This document shows positions 1 through 9,481 of a stretch of 64,000 nt of DNA, one piece after another (the first letter of the stretch is position 1; the number at the start of each line of letters is the position of its first letter). This stretch comes from Caballeronia zhejiangensis (lineage in GTDB: Bacteria; Pseudomonadota; Gammaproteobacteria; Burkholderiales; Burkholderiaceae). The stretch is taken from the NCBI RefSeq assembly GCF_000698575.1, contig NZ_JFHD01000002.1:310001-374000 (forward strand). Reading direction: 5' to 3'. Below the pieces are notes generated by a model that searched no databases, had not been told where the DNA came from, and saw only the letters and a program-made list of their open reading frames with translations. A program made the translations under genes and the position numbers.

Positions 1-1
1 C

Positions 2-361
2 GATGAGCCCGACTGGCCGGGCTTGTGTCGCGTGATCTGGGGCGCGCACGTCGCCGAAATGTCCGATTTGCCGGATGCCGACCGCGTGCGCGTGATGACC
101 GCCGTCAACGGCGTCGAGCGCGCGATGCGCCGCGTGCTCGTGCCGGAAAAGATCAATCTGGCAAGTCTCGGCAATCAGGTGCCGCACGTCCACTGGCACG
201 TCATTCCACGCTTTTCCAACGATTCCCGCTTTCCTCTGCCGATCTGGGCGCCGCGCCAGCGCACGGTGTCCGAATCGCAGCTATCGAAGCGCCGCGCGCA
301 GGCCACGCTTTTGCGCGAACAGGTGCGCAACGAGCTGAACCAGGCCTTCGGCCATCAATAA
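2..361 (+). CDS. HIT family protein (5' end outside window)
   Basis: The reading frame is open from base 2, so the gene starts before the window; 119 residues remain. The histidine triad HVHWHVI lies at about bases 185-205, followed by PRF, as in HIT nucleotide hydrolases/transferases (the Hint/Fhit superfamily), in which the middle histidine attacks the nucleotide alpha-phosphate. The tail is basic and helical. The substrate cannot be told from the sequence. It ends ten bases before the DUF971 gene, so the two are probably co-transcribed with ubiE downstream. A GTG/TTG start inside the visible part is unlikely because the sequence before residue M(23) also reads as family-like (DWPGLCRVIWG). 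Confidence 0.9.
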   Translation, partial: DEPDWPGLCRVIWGAHVAEMSDLPDADRVRVMTAVNGVERAMRRVLVPEKINLASLGNQVPHVHWHVIPRFSNDSRFPLPIWAPRQRTVSESQLSKRRAQATLLREQVRNELNQAFGHQ

Positions 362-370
362 GACGAGATC

Positions 371-778
371 ATGAGCGGACTCACTTCCACGACGCCGATT
401 CCCACCGGCGTCGTCGTGCATTCGAAATCGCGCGTGCTGGAGCTGCAATACGGCGACGAGTCGTATCGCGTGCCGTTCGAGCTTCTGCGCGTCTATTCGC
501 CGTCCGCCGAAGTGCAGGGCCACGGCCCCGGACAGGAAACGCTGCAGACGGGCAAGCGCGAGGTGACGATCATCGGCGTCGATCCGGTCGGGCACTATGC
601 GCTGCAACTCAATTTTTCGGACGGTCACAATACCGGCATCTATTCCTGGGACATCCTGCACGACCTGGCGACGCGTCAGGACGAACTGTGGCGCGAGTAT
701 CTGGCGAAGCTGGAAGCCGCCGGCGTGGACCGAGACGCGCCGATGGCCGCAAAACCATCCGGCGGACACTGTCACTGA
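371..778 (+). CDS. DUF971 domain-containing protein
   Basis: A 135-residue soluble protein matching the DUF971 / gamma-butyrobetaine-hydroxylase N-terminal-like fold: an early segment around LELQYGDESYRVPFELLRVY, then VGHYALQLNFSDGHNTGIYSW, the usual core of this small family. The C-terminus ends GGHCH, a His/Cys cluster that could bind a metal, although that is only inference. Stand-alone DUF971 proteins have been linked to iron-sulfur or metal handling, but no biochemical role is secure. It sits between the HIT gene and ubiE on the same strand, an arrangement I recall as common in Burkholderia. The ATG at 371 follows an AGACGAGA ribosome-binding-like sequence. Confidence 0.85.
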   Translation: MSGLTSTTPIPTGVVVHSKSRVLELQYGDESYRVPFELLRVYSPSAEVQGHGPGQETLQTGKREVTIIGVDPVGHYALQLNFSDGHNTGIYSWDILHDLATRQDELWREYLAKLEAAGVDRDAPMAAKPSGGHCH

Positions 779-862
779 GCAATAGGGCTGCGGCATAACG
801 CCGCATAGCCGGCGCGAGTTTTGCGCAGACATAGAACGAACAACAGGCGAGGAAAACGCGCG

Positions 863-1594
863 ATGAGCAAGACCCACTTCGGATACGAAACGGTCGAAGA
901 GCAGGACAAGGCGAAGAAAGTGGCGGGCGTGTTTCATTCCGTCGCGGGCAACTACGACTTGATGAACGACCTGATGTCCGGCGGACTGCATCGGATCTGG
1001 AAACACTTCACGATCGGGCAGGCCAAGGTGCGGCCGGGCTACAAGGTGCTGGACATCGCCGGCGGCACGGGCGATCTCGCGATGGCGTTTGCCAAGCAGG
1101 CCGGCGAGACCGGCGAAGTCTGGCACACGGACATCAACGAATCGATGCTGCGCGTAGGCCGCGACCGGCTGATCGACAAAGGCGTGCTGACGCCCGCGCT
1201 GCTCTGCGACGCCGAAAAGATCCCGTTCCCGGACAATTATTTCAATGTGGTTACAGTTGCCTTCGGTCTTCGTAACATGACGCATAAGGATCGCGCGTTG
1301 GCCGAAATGACGCGCGTGCTGAAACATGGTGGAAAGCTGCTCGTGCTGGAATTTTCGAAAGTATGGGAGCCGCTAAAGAAGCCGTACGATGTCTACAGTT
1401 TCAAGATTTTGCCGTGGCTTGGCGAAAAAGTGGCCAAAGATGCGGATAGCTATCGGTACTTGGCCGAGTCCATCCGCATGCACCCGGACCAGGAAACTCT
1501 CAAAACAATGATGGAACAAGCGGGCCTGGATCGAGTCGAATATTACAATTTGTCAGGTGGCGTGGTAGCGTTACACGTCGGGACCAAATTTTGA
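863..1594 (+). CDS. ubiE: Ubiquinone/menaquinone C-methyltransferase UbiE
   Basis: A 243-residue class I SAM-dependent methyltransferase that carries out the C-methylation step of ubiquinone synthesis (2-polyprenyl-6-methoxy-1,4-benzoquinol methylation). The N-terminus ([20 protein letters not shown]), SAM motif [13 protein letters not shown] at residues 62-73 and the later [14 protein letters not shown] and [11 protein letters not shown] blocks are characteristic of UbiE. The frame is open upstream to 821, but the ATG at 863 has an AGGCGAGGAAA ribosome site and gives the normal family length. ubiJ and ubiB follow after one intervening gene, so the ubiquinone genes are clustered as in Escherichia coli. 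Confidence 0.97.
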   Translation: MSKTHFGYETVEEQDKAKKVAGVFHSVAGNYDLMNDLMSGGLHRIWKHFTIGQAKVRPGYKVLDIAGGTGDLAMAFAKQAGETGEVWHTDINESMLRVGRDRLIDKGVLTPALLCDAEKIPFPDNYFNVVTVAFGLRNMTHKDRALAEMTRVLKHGGKLLVLEFSKVWEPLKKPYDVYSFKILPWLGEKVAKDADSYRYLAESIRMHPDQETLKTMMEQAGLDRVEYYNLSGGVVALHVGTKF

Positions 1595-1619
1595 TGTTCC
1601 ACTCTCTTAAGGATTCGAT

Positions 1620-2630
1620 ATGTTCGATTCGCGCAAACCCCAATCCCGGGGTTTCCTGAACCTCTTCTTCAGGAAGGCCGGAATCTTGGCGCTGGCTGGC
1701 GTTATTGCGGCCGGCGCAATCTTCGCGGAAACGGCGGAAGCCAAGCGCATGGGCGGCGGCCGCAGCATGGGCCGTCAGTCGGCCACGGCAACGCAGCAGC
1801 ATCAGGCGACGCCGCCTTCGCAGTCTCAATCGATGCAGCAGAACAACGCAGCGCAGGCACAGCGCGCGCCGGCCGCGCCGGCCGCACCCGCCGCGGCGCA
1901 ACCCGCGCGCAATCGCTGGCTCGGGCCGATCGCCGGTCTCGCGGCGGGTCTCGGCATCGCGGCGCTCCTGTCGCACTTCGGGCTGGGCGAGGCGTTCGCC
2001 GGCGCGATGGCCAACATGATCATGATCGCGTTGATCGTGCTGGCGGCCGTCATGCTGTTCCGCTTCATCATGCGCAAGCGTCAGGGCAACAACACGCCGG
2101 CATACGCGGGTGCCGGATCTGCTTCGGGTTCGCCGTACGGCGCGGCCGCGCGCCAGAGCCTGAATCAGGAACCGCCGCAAATGCCGCAGCAGCCGACCGG
2201 TTTCGGTGCCAACTACATCGAATCGCCGGCGACGCAAGCGGTCGCGAATCCCAACGTGCCGGCGGGCTTCGACACCGAAGCATTCGTGCGTAACGCGAAG
2301 GTCTACTTCGTGCGTTTGCAGGACGCGTGGGATCGCGGCAACGTCAACGACATCCGCGAGTTCACGACGCCCGAGATGTTCGCCGAGGTGAAACTCGACG
2401 TCGACGCACGCGGCAGCGCGCCGAACCGTACCGACGTGGTTCAGCTCAACGCCGATGTGCTCGGTGTCGAGGACCGTGCGTCCGAGTATCTCGCGAGCGT
2501 GCGCTTCCACGGCCTGATCCGCGAGTCGGAAGGGGCGGCGGCGGAACCGTTCGTCGAGGTCTGGAACCTGTCGAAGCAGAAGTCGGGCAACGAAGGCTGG
2601 CTGCTGGCGGGCATTCAGCAGGTCAGTTGA
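1620..2630 (+). CDS. Tim44-like domain membrane protein
   Basis: 336 residues. An N-terminal hydrophobic stretch (about residues 20-36) looks like a signal anchor. It is followed by a low-complexity Gln/Ala/Pro-rich linker (roughly 45-95), then two closely spaced membrane segments around residues 100-150, and a C-terminal Tim44-like/calcium-binding-like domain from about 220 (GFDTEAFVRNAKVYFVRLQDAWDRGN onward; compare FxxxAkxxFxxLQxAWdxgD of the family). It lies between ubiE and ubiJ, 25 bases after ubiE. Bacterial Tim44-domain proteins are widespread but poorly characterised. Its place in a ubiquinone cluster suggests a membrane-associated role near that pathway, which is inference only. Confidence 0.85.
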   Translation: MFDSRKPQSRGFLNLFFRKAGILALAGVIAAGAIFAETAEAKRMGGGRSMGRQSATATQQHQATPPSQSQSMQQNNAAQAQRAPAAPAAPAAAQPARNRWLGPIAGLAAGLGIAALLSHFGLGEAFAGAMANMIMIALIVLAAVMLFRFIMRKRQGNNTPAYAGAGSASGSPYGAAARQSLNQEPPQMPQQPTGFGANYIESPATQAVANPNVPAGFDTEAFVRNAKVYFVRLQDAWDRGNVNDIREFTTPEMFAEVKLDVDARGSAPNRTDVVQLNADVLGVEDRASEYLASVRFHGLIRESEGAAAEPFVEVWNLSKQKSGNEGWLLAGIQQVS

Positions 2631-2646
2631 GCTTGACCATGCCCTT

Positions 2647-2658
2647 GGCCGAATGGCC
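2647..2658. repeat. GGCCGAATGGCC palindromic motif, copy A
   Basis: GGCCGAATGGCC lies in the gap between the Tim44-like gene and ubiJ. The same 12-mer recurs at 43859-43870, and an 11-base reverse-complement copy at 50961-50971. It may be a dispersed palindromic repeat; its function is unknown. Confidence 0.5.
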
Positions 2659-2710
2659 AGGGCGCCGGCAACCGTCGGTGTGATGGCCGGTTGCGAAGGT
2701 AGAATAGAAA

Positions 2711-2742
2711 CCCGCGCGAGAAGTGTCCCGCGCGGGTTTTTT
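2711..2742 (+). terminator. Rho-independent terminator after Tim44-like gene
   Basis: A perfect 8-bp stem CCCGCGCG (2711-2718) / CGCGCGGG (2729-2736), a 10-base loop and six T residues. It would end the upstream transcript about 80 bases after the stop. ubiJ starts only 14 bases later, so any read-through into ubiJ-ubiB passes this hairpin. Confidence 0.85.
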
Positions 2743-2755
2743 CATCTCACAGCCG

Positions 2756-3460
2756 ATGACGAACGCAGACGAATCCGCCCGTCCCGCAGCAAATCCCGCC
2801 TTGAAGACCGCGTCCAGTGGATTCGCGGCCGCCGTGAACCATCTGCTCGTGCGCGAGCCCTGGGCGCTCGAGCGGCTCAAGCCTTATGCAGGCAAGCGCG
2901 TGAAGCTGTCGTGCGGGCCGGTTTCGATCGCGCTCGTCGTGCAGCCGGACGGTCTCTTCGCGGCAACCACGGAAGCGGAAGCGGGCGCATTCGACGTGAC
3001 GATCGCCGTGCCGCTCGACGCGCTGCCCGCGTTCGTGCAAGGCGGCCAGGCGGCGGTGATGAAACACGTTCGCATCGAGGGCGACGCCGAATTCGCGACG
3101 ACGCTCGCCAAGCTGGCCGAACATCTGCGCTGGGATCCGGAAGAGGATCTGGCGCGCGTAATCGGCGACGCGCCCGCGCATCGCGTTGGCATCATCGCGC
3201 GGGCGGTGCAGGAGCAGGCGCAGCGCACCGGGCGCAATCTTCTTGACACCTTCACCGAGTATTTCCTCGACGAGCGCCCGCAACTCGTGCGCAAGAGCGC
3301 GCTCGACGCATTCAACGCCGAGCTTTCGAAAGCGCGCGATGCACTGGCGCGCGTCGAAAAGCGCATCGAAAGAATCGAACGGCAAACCGAACAATCCCGG
3401 CCGGCGAGCGGCGCCTCAGCGCGATCCGGCGGCGAGTCTGTGCGCGACTCGCACGAATAA
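2756..3460 (+). CDS. ubiJ: Ubiquinone biosynthesis accessory factor UbiJ (SCP2 domain)
   Basis: 234 residues. The N-terminal half has an SCP2 sterol-carrier-like domain (about residues 25-120; [15 protein letters not shown], then [19 protein letters not shown]), which in UbiJ binds the isoprenoid tail of ubiquinone intermediates within the soluble Ubi complex. The C-terminal part is helical and coiled-coil-like ([20 protein letters not shown]), as in UbiJ. A GTG at 2723 in the same frame lies inside the terminator hairpin, so the ATG at 2756 is preferred. ubiB follows after 22 bases. Sequence identity to E. coli UbiJ is probably low, but fold and neighbourhood agree. Confidence 0.9.
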   Translation: MTNADESARPAANPALKTASSGFAAAVNHLLVREPWALERLKPYAGKRVKLSCGPVSIALVVQPDGLFAATTEAEAGAFDVTIAVPLDALPAFVQGGQAAVMKHVRIEGDAEFATTLAKLAEHLRWDPEEDLARVIGDAPAHRVGIIARAVQEQAQRTGRNLLDTFTEYFLDERPQLVRKSALDAFNAELSKARDALARVEKRIERIERQTEQSRPASGASARSGGESVRDSHE

Positions 3461-3482
3461 CGAGCTGAAGCAAATTCGAACC

Positions 3483-5054
3483 ATGCGTTTTCTGCGTTTC
3501 CTCAAGATTTTTTTCACGATCGTCCGATTCGGTCTCGATGAGCTGGTGATGAGCGGCATCGACGATCGTCGCGTGCGCTACCTCATGCGTATCACGACGT
3601 TCGGCCGCAGGTTCGACGTCGAGCGCGGCATCCGCTTGCGGCTCGCGCTGGAAAGCCTCGGGCCCATCTTCGTGAAGTTCGGGCAAGTGCTGTCGACGCG
3701 GCGCGATCTTCTGCCCGTCGATGTCGCCGACGAGCTCGCCAAGCTTCAGGATCAGGTGCCGCCGTTCGATTCGGCGGTGGCCGTGTCGATCATCGAGAAA
3801 TCGCTCGGTGCGCCCATCGACGAATTGTTCGACGATTTCGAGCGCGTGCCGGTGGCGAGCGCGTCCATCGCGCAGGTGCATTTCGCGAAGATCAGGAACG
3901 GCGAGCACGCGGGAAAGGCCGTCGCGGTGAAGGTGTTGCGCCCGGGCATGCTGCCCGTGATCGACTCCGACCTCGCCCTGCTGCGCGACATCGCGACGTG
4001 GGCCGAGCGCCTCTGGGCGGACGGCCGGCGTCTGAAACCCCGCGAAGTGGTCGCGGAGTTCGACAAATATCTGCACGACGAGCTCGATCTGATGCGCGAG
4101 GCCGCCAACGGCAGCCAGTTGCGCCGCAATTTCCAGGGGCTCGATCTGCTGCTCGTGCCGGAGATGTACTGGGACTTGTCCGCGCCGACGGTGCTCGTCA
4201 TGGAGCGCATGGTCGGCGTGCCGATCAGCCAGGTGGAGACCTTGCGCGCCGCGGGCGTCGATATTCCCAAGCTGGCGCGCGAAGGCGTCGAGATTTTCTT
4301 CACACAGGTGTTCCGCGACGGCTTCTTTCACGCCGACATGCATCCCGGCAACATTCAGGTGAGCCTCGATCCGGCGACGTTCGGGCGCTATATCGCGCTG
4401 GATTTCGGCATCGTCGGGGCGCTTTCGGACTTCGACAAGAACTACCTCGCGCAGAACTTCCTCGCCTTCTTCAAGCGCGACTATCACCGCGTCGCGACGC
4501 TGCACCTCGAATCCGGCTGGGTGCCGCCGAGCACGCGCGTCGAGGAACTGGAAAGCGCGATCCGCGCGGTCTGCGAGCCCTATTTCGATCGCGCGCTGAA
4601 GGACATTTCGCTCGGGCAGGTGCTGATGCGCCTTTTCTCGACGTCGCGACGCTTCAATGTCGAGATTCAGCCTCAACTCGTGCTTCTGCAAAAGACGATG
4701 CTCAACGTCGAAGGACTCGGGCGCTCGCTCGATCCGGAGCTGGATCTGTGGAAAACGGCCAAGCCGTATCTCGAGCGCTGGATGAACGAGCAGATCGGCT
4801 GGCGCGGCTGGTACGAGCGGCTTCAAATGGAAGCGCCGCAGTGGAGCAAGACGATTCCGCAGCTGCCGCGGTTGATTCACCATATTCTGGCGGAGCGCCA
4901 CGACGCGCCGAAAAGCGGCAGCGACGAACTGATGCGAATGCTCCTTGCGGAGCAGAAGCGCACGAACCGCCTGCTCGTCGCGGTGCTCGTTGCCGGTGTC
5001 GTCGCGATGGCGGGCGCGGGCTTCGTAATCGCGCAGTTCTGGCTCCATCCCTGA
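3483..5054 (+). CDS. ubiB: Ubiquinone biosynthesis regulatory protein kinase UbiB
   Basis: 523 residues, the normal UbiB length. It is an atypical protein-kinase-like (ABC1/ADCK) ATPase of the inner membrane needed for ubiquinone synthesis. Visible features: [16 protein letters not shown] (the KxGQ motif of the family), [10 protein letters not shown] with the ATP-site lysine near residue 149, [12 protein letters not shown] near residue 282, and [10 protein letters not shown] hydrophobic C-terminal helix (about 493-518) anchors the protein. The ATG at 3483 was chosen because [20 protein letters not shown] matches the family N-terminus; the frame is open further upstream inside ubiJ but is not conserved there. 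Confidence 0.97.
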   Translation: MRFLRFLKIFFTIVRFGLDELVMSGIDDRRVRYLMRITTFGRRFDVERGIRLRLALESLGPIFVKFGQVLSTRRDLLPVDVADELAKLQDQVPPFDSAVAVSIIEKSLGAPIDELFDDFERVPVASASIAQVHFAKIRNGEHAGKAVAVKVLRPGMLPVIDSDLALLRDIATWAERLWADGRRLKPREVVAEFDKYLHDELDLMREAANGSQLRRNFQGLDLLLVPEMYWDLSAPTVLVMERMVGVPISQVETLRAAGVDIPKLAREGVEIFFTQVFRDGFFHADMHPGNIQVSLDPATFGRYIALDFGIVGALSDFDKNYLAQNFLAFFKRDYHRVATLHLESGWVPPSTRVEELESAIRAVCEPYFDRALKDISLGQVLMRLFSTSRRFNVEIQPQLVLLQKTMLNVEGLGRSLDPELDLWKTAKPYLERWMNEQIGWRGWYERLQMEAPQWSKTIPQLPRLIHHILAERHDAPKSGSDELMRMLLAEQKRTNRLLVAVLVAGVVAMAGAGFVIAQFWLHP

Positions 5055-5065
5055 GGGCGCGCAGC

Positions 5066-5683
5066 ATGAGCGATCCGACGAACTCAAACGTTCCCGATTT
5101 CGAAAACCGCGATCCGAACTCTCCGGGTTTCTGGGATGAACGTTTCGGTCAGCACTTCACGCCGTGGGATCAGGCCGGCGTTCCGGAGATGTTCAAGAGT
5201 TTCGTCGCGTCGCGCAGTGCGCAGAGTGTGCTGATTCCGGGCTGTGGCAGCGCGTACGAAGCGCTCCATCTTGCCGAACGCGGCTGGCCGGTCCGCGCAA
5301 TCGACTTCTCGCCGGCCGCTGTCGAGGCGGCGCGCGCGCAACTCGGCGCGCATGCGGGCGTCGTCGAAGAGGCGGATTTTTTTGCGTATGTGCCGCCGTT
5401 TTCGCCGGATTGGATCTACGAGCGCGCGTTTCTCTGCGCGCTGCCGAAGACCCGCTGGCAGGATTACGCCAGCCGGATGGCGGCGTTGCTTGCGCCCGGC
5501 GCGCTGCTGGCGGGCTTCTTTTTCATCGGAGCGACGCCGAAAGGGCCGCCTTTCGGAATCGAGCGCGCCGAACTGGATGCACTGCTGTCGCCGCACTTCG
5601 AATTGATCGAAGACCGCGAGGTGAGCAACTCGATACCCGTATTCGCCGGCCGCGAGCGCTGGATGACGTGGCGGCGAATCTGA
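5066..5683 (+). CDS. TPMT-like SAM-dependent methyltransferase
   Basis: 205 residues. The N-terminal GFWDERFGQHFTPWDQAGVP is typical of the thiopurine/thiol S-methyltransferase family (PF05724), followed by SAM motif VLIPGCGSAYEALHLAERGW and IDFSPAAVEAAR. In this family the substrates range from thiols and halides to selenium and tellurium compounds; the sequence does not say which applies here. It starts 11 bases after the ubiB stop, so co-transcription with ubiB is likely, but nothing shows a role in ubiquinone synthesis. Confidence 0.88.
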   Translation: MSDPTNSNVPDFENRDPNSPGFWDERFGQHFTPWDQAGVPEMFKSFVASRSAQSVLIPGCGSAYEALHLAERGWPVRAIDFSPAAVEAARAQLGAHAGVVEEADFFAYVPPFSPDWIYERAFLCALPKTRWQDYASRMAALLAPGALLAGFFFIGATPKGPPFGIERAELDALLSPHFELIEDREVSNSIPVFAGRERWMTWRRI

Positions 5684-5782
5684 GCCAGCCGGCTTGAAAT
5701 TCGCCGCCGACGCCCCGAAATATTGCGCGGTTAATCTTGCGCCCGCGGTCCCGAAAATCGCGGGCCAATATCGGTTTGCGGC

Positions 5783-5788
5783 TATAAT
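5783..5788 (+). promoter_or_regulatory. Candidate -10 element (TATAAT) for the fmdB-DUF502-aspS group
   Basis: A perfect TATAAT 45 bases before the zinc-ribbon gene and about 100 bases after the previous stop. No convincing -35 hexamer is seen at 16-18 bases, so only the -10 is called. Confidence 0.4.
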
Positions 5789-5832
5789 TCAAGGCTTTGC
5801 AAGCGTCGACAGATCATTGTAGGAAGAGTGCC

Positions 5833-6204
5833 ATGCCGATTTACGCGTACCGTTGCGCCGACTGCGGCCACGAAAAAGACGTGCTTCAGAAACTGAGCGA
5901 TGCGCCGCTCACGCAGTGTCCCGCCTGCGGGAAGGACACTTTTTCGAAGCAGGTGACCGCCGCCGGATTCCAGTTGAAGGGTTCAGGCTGGTATGTCACC
6001 GACTTCCGTGGCGGAAACAGCAATGCCGGCAACAAGAGCAACGCGGCCGCGTCTGACGCATCGGCGGCGAAATCGGACGATGCCGCTTCGGCCGGTTCCG
6101 GCAACTCGAATTCGAGCGATAGCGCGACGCCGGCGAGCACGCCATCATCCTCGGATGCCGCCAAACCCGCCGCGGGCGCGTCCGCATCGTCGAGCGCCGC
6201 CTGA
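5833..6204 (+). CDS. FmdB family zinc-ribbon protein
   Basis: 123 residues. The N-terminus MPIYAYRCADCGHEKD with a second CPACG about 25 residues later forms the four-cysteine zinc ribbon of the FmdB/CxxC_CXXC_SSSS family. The phrase KGSGWYVTDFR after it is also conserved. From about residue 60 the protein becomes a disordered Ser/Ala/Asn/Asp-rich tail of low complexity. The start at 5833 follows an AGGAAGAG ribosome site; an in-frame upstream start (5797) lacks one. It is first in a likely operon with the DUF502 gene and aspS. The function of the family is unsettled. Confidence 0.93.
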   Translation: MPIYAYRCADCGHEKDVLQKLSDAPLTQCPACGKDTFSKQVTAAGFQLKGSGWYVTDFRGGNSNAGNKSNAAASDASAAKSDDAASAGSGNSNSSDSATPASTPSSSDAAKPAAGASASSSAA

Positions 6205-6338
6205 GCGCCAGACGGCCGGCGCGGCCGGCCACATGCCGCGCCGATGACCTCGTAGACCGCGCTCAGCCGAGCGCGACCCGCCTGCCAAGCCGAATCTCCG
6301 ACGCACTCGAGAGCCGGCGCAGCCTTCGCCCCGTGTAA

Positions 6339-7001
6339 ATGACCACGAAAAAGACTACGCTGAAAACCGTGTTCCTCACCGGCCTGCTCGTGCTGGTGCC
6401 GCTCGCCATCACCTTGTGGGTGCTCGGGCTCGTGATCGGAACGATGGACCAGACGCTGCTTCTGCTGCCGCAATCGTGGCAGCCCGAGCGGATCGTCGGT
6501 TTTCATCTGCCGGGCGTGGGCGCGGTGCTGACGCTTGCGTTCATTTTCATCGTCGGGCTGTTGACGCAGAACTTCGTCGGCCAGAAGCTCGTGAAATGGT
6601 GGGACGCCATCCTTCGTCACATTCCGGTCGTCGGCCCGTTGTACACGAGCGTGAAACAGGTGTCGGACACGTTGCTGTCTTCGAGCGGCAACGCGTTTCG
6701 CAAGGCGCTCCTGATCGAGTATCCGCGCAAAGGCTCGTACACCATCGGATTTCTCACGGGCATTCCGGGCGGCGACGTGCTGAATCATCTCGATGAAGAG
6801 CACGTGAGCGTCTATGTGCCGACGACGCCGAACCCGACGTCCGGCTTCTTCCTGATGATGCCGAAAAGCGAAGTCGTCGAACTGGACATGACCGTCGACG
6901 CCGCACTGAAATACATCGTCTCGATGGGCGTGGTGGCCCCTTCGCCGAGCGCACCGACACCGGTCGCGCCAGCCCGCCGCCCCACCGAGCCGCCGATGTA
7001 A
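6339..7001 (+). CDS. DUF502 domain-containing inner-membrane protein
   Basis: 220 residues. Two membrane helices (about residues 10-33 and 59-80) are followed by a soluble DUF502 region with PVVGPLYTSVKQVSDTL and SYTIGFLTG, both highly conserved in the family. The C-terminus is Pro/Ala-rich. It lies between the zinc-ribbon gene and aspS on the same strand, a constant arrangement in Burkholderia as far as I recall. No biochemical activity is established; a plant homologue family (LIKE COV) affects vascular patterning, which says little about bacteria. Confidence 0.9.
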   Translation: MTTKKTTLKTVFLTGLLVLVPLAITLWVLGLVIGTMDQTLLLLPQSWQPERIVGFHLPGVGAVLTLAFIFIVGLLTQNFVGQKLVKWWDAILRHIPVVGPLYTSVKQVSDTLLSSSGNAFRKALLIEYPRKGSYTIGFLTGIPGGDVLNHLDEEHVSVYVPTTPNPTSGFFLMMPKSEVVELDMTVDAALKYIVSMGVVAPSPSAPTPVAPARRPTEPPM

Positions 7002-7092
7002 TGCCGGCGCGCGCGCAGCGAGAGTCAGCCGCGAGAGAGCATGACCCGAGCGCGCGAGCCGTTGATTAACGAACAACGAAAGACACAACATC

Positions 7093-8895
7093 ATGTCGAT
7101 GCGATCTGAATACTGCGGTCTGGTGACCGAGGCCCGACTGGGCGAAACCGTCTCGCTGTGCGGCTGGGTGCATCGCCGGCGCGATCACGGCGGCGTTATC
7201 TTCATCGACTTGCGCGACCGCGAAGGCCTCGTTCAAGTCGTCTGCGACCCGGACCGCGCCGAGATGTTCAAGGTGGCCGAAGGCGTGCGCAACGAGTTCT
7301 GCGTGCAGGTGAAGGGCGTCGTGCGCAACCGTCCGGAAGGCACCGTCAATGCGAACCTCACGAGCGGCAAGATCGAAGTGCTATGCCACGAACTCGTGGT
7401 GCTGAACGCATCGGTGACGCCGCCGTTCCAGCTCGACGACGACAACCTGTCGGAGACCACGCGCCTCACGCATCGCGTGCTCGACCTGCGCCGTCCGCAG
7501 ATGCAGAAGAATCTGCGCCTGCGCTATCGCGTCGCGATGGAAGTGCGCAAGTATCTCGACGCGCAGGGCTTCATCGACATCGAAACGCCGATGCTGACCA
7601 AGAGCACACCGGAAGGCGCGCGCGACTACCTCGTGCCGTCGCGCGTGAACGCGGGCCAGTTCTTCGCGCTGCCGCAGTCGCCGCAATTGTTCAAGCAATT
7701 GTTGATGGTCGCGAACTTCGACCGTTACTACCAGATCACCAAGTGCTTCCGCGACGAAGACCTGCGCGCCGACCGTCAGCCGGAATTCACGCAGATCGAC
7801 TGCGAAACCTCGTTCCTCACCGAGCAGGAAATCCGCGATCTGTTCGAGAACATGATCCGCCACGTCTTCAAGGAGACGATGGAAGTCGCGCTGCCCGAGA
7901 AATTCCCGGTCATGCTGTACTCGGAAGCGATGCGCCGCTTCGGCTCCGACAAGCCGGATCTGCGCGTGAAGCTCGAATTCGCCGACCTCACGGATGCCGT
8001 GAAGGACGTCGACTTCAAGGTGTTCAGCATGCCGGCCAACTCGAAGGACGGCCGCGTCGCGGCGCTGCGCGTGCCGAAGGGCGGCGAGTTGTCGCGCGGC
8101 GACATCGACGGCTACACGGAATTCGTGCGCATCTACGGTGCGAAGGGGCTCGCGTGGATCAAGGTCAACGACAAGACCAAGGGCCGCGACGGCCTGCAAA
8201 GCCCGATCGTCAAGAATCTGCATGACGCGGCGCTCGCGGCGATCATGGAGCGCACGGCGGCGGAAGACGGCGACATCATCTTCTTCGCGGCGGATCGCGC
8301 GAAGGTCGTGAATGACAGCCTCGGCGCGCTGCGTCTCAAGATCGGACATTCGGAATTCGGCAAGGCGAACGGCCTGCTGGAAACCGGCTGGAAGCCGCTC
8401 TGGGTCATCGACTTCCCGATGTTCGAGTACGACGAGGAAGAGAACCGCTACGTGGCCGCGCATCACCCGTTCACGAGCCCGAAGGACGAGCACCTCGAGT
8501 ATCTGGAAACGGACCCGGGCCGCTGCCTTGCGAAGGCGTACGACATGGTGCTGAACGGCTGGGAAATCGGCGGCGGTTCCGTGCGTATCTTCCAGGAAGA
8601 CGTGCAGAGCAAGGTGTTCCGCGCGCTGAAGATCGGCGCTGAAGAAGCCCGCCTGAAGTTTGGCTTTTTGCTCGACGCGCTGCAGTACGGCGCGCCGCCG
8701 CATGGCGGCATCGCGTTCGGTCTGGACCGCATCGTCACGCTGATGTCCGGCGCCGATTCGATCCGCGACACGATCGCGTTCCCGAAGACGCAGCGCGCGC
8801 AGGATCTGCTCACGCAGGCCCCGAGCGAAGTGGACGAGCGCCAGTTGCGCGAGTTGCACATCCGTCTGCGTCAGCCGGAGCAGAAAGCGCAATAA
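7093..8895 (+). CDS. aspS: Aspartyl-tRNA synthetase (probably Asp/Asn non-discriminating)
   Basis: A 600-residue class IIb synthetase that charges tRNA(Asp). An N-terminal OB-fold anticodon domain ([24 protein letters not shown]) is followed by class II motif 2 ([18 protein letters not shown]), a GAD insertion domain around residues 290-430, and motif 3 ([13 protein letters not shown]). The length and GAD domain mark the bacterial type. Betaproteobacterial enzymes of this kind are generally regarded as also charging tRNA(Asn) for later amidation by GatCAB; no asnS or gat gene is in this window to test that. A strong terminator follows. Confidence 0.97.
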   Translation: MSMRSEYCGLVTEARLGETVSLCGWVHRRRDHGGVIFIDLRDREGLVQVVCDPDRAEMFKVAEGVRNEFCVQVKGVVRNRPEGTVNANLTSGKIEVLCHELVVLNASVTPPFQLDDDNLSETTRLTHRVLDLRRPQMQKNLRLRYRVAMEVRKYLDAQGFIDIETPMLTKSTPEGARDYLVPSRVNAGQFFALPQSPQLFKQLLMVANFDRYYQITKCFRDEDLRADRQPEFTQIDCETSFLTEQEIRDLFENMIRHVFKETMEVALPEKFPVMLYSEAMRRFGSDKPDLRVKLEFADLTDAVKDVDFKVFSMPANSKDGRVAALRVPKGGELSRGDIDGYTEFVRIYGAKGLAWIKVNDKTKGRDGLQSPIVKNLHDAALAAIMERTAAEDGDIIFFAADRAKVVNDSLGALRLKIGHSEFGKANGLLETGWKPLWVIDFPMFEYDEEENRYVAAHHPFTSPKDEHLEYLETDPGRCLAKAYDMVLNGWEIGGGSVRIFQEDVQSKVFRALKIGAEEARLKFGFLLDALQYGAPPHGGIAFGLDRIVTLMSGADSIRDTIAFPKTQRAQDLLTQAPSEVDERQLRELHIRLRQPEQKAQ

Positions 8896-8918
8896 GCAGC
8901 TTTCGTTGTCGATGTGAT

Positions 8919-8953
8919 GAAAAAGGCGCCGGGTGCGCCTTTTTCGTTTTTTG
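8919..8953 (+). terminator. Rho-independent terminator after aspS
   Basis: A perfect 11-bp stem GAAAAAGGCGC (8919-8929) / GCGCCTTTTTC (8935-8945) with a 5-base loop, then a T-rich tract. It ends the fmdB-DUF502-aspS transcript. Confidence 0.92.
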
Positions 8954-9004
8954 CGTTACAGTCTTTGGGCATAAACAGATAAAGAAACGCGCGTTCAAAA
9001 GCTC

Positions 9005-9481
9005 ATGCAGAAGCCGCCCAAAATTCCCGAATCCGTCCTCGTCGTCATTCATACGCCCGAGCTCGACGTGCTCATCATCGAACGCGCGGATCACAAGGGC
9101 TTCTGGCAATCGGTGACGGGCTCGAAGGATCACATCGACGAGCCGCTCATCGAGACCGCCGCGCGCGAGGTGCAGGAAGAGACGGGCATCGTGATAGGCA
9201 GCGCGCTCGTGCCCGAGAACGCGCTGCTCGACTGGCATCACAGCATTCAGTACGAGATTTATCCGCAATGGCGGCATCGCTACGCGGAAGGGATCATGCG
9301 CAACACTGAGCATCAGTTCAGCCTGCTCGTGCCACATTGTCTCGAAGTGACGCTCGCGCCGCGCGAACACACCGCGCATCTCTGGCTGCCGTTTCGCGAG
9401 GCCGCCGACCGATGCTTCTCGTGGTCGAACCGGGAAGCGATCCTGCAATTGCCCGAGCGCCTCGCGGCGCATAACCGATGA
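9005..9481 (+). CDS. nudB: Dihydroneopterin triphosphate diphosphatase NudB (Nudix)
   Basis: 158 residues. A Nudix hydrolase that removes pyrophosphate from dihydroneopterin triphosphate in folate synthesis. The Nudix box spans about residues 39-63 and ends REVQEETGI; the first Gly and first Glu are separated by six residues (SKDHID) rather than the usual five. HRYAEGIMRNTEHQFSLLVP and the C-terminal WSNREAI agree with the E. coli NudB family. The stop codon overlaps the start of clsB in an ATGA, implying translational coupling. Position after aspS matches the gene order in E. coli, where nudB lies close to aspS and the ruv genes. Confidence 0.9.
   Translation: MQKPPKIPESVLVVIHTPELDVLIIERADHKGFWQSVTGSKDHIDEPLIETAAREVQEETGIVIGSALVPENALLDWHHSIQYEIYPQWRHRYAEGIMRNTEHQFSLLVPHCLEVTLAPREHTAHLWLPFREAADRCFSWSNREAILQLPERLAAHNR

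Noticed and set aside
5833..6204. Possible frameshift in the zinc-ribbon gene because of its long low-complexity tail.
   Set aside because: The frame is continuous to a normal stop, and Ser/Ala/Asn-rich tails are common in this family.
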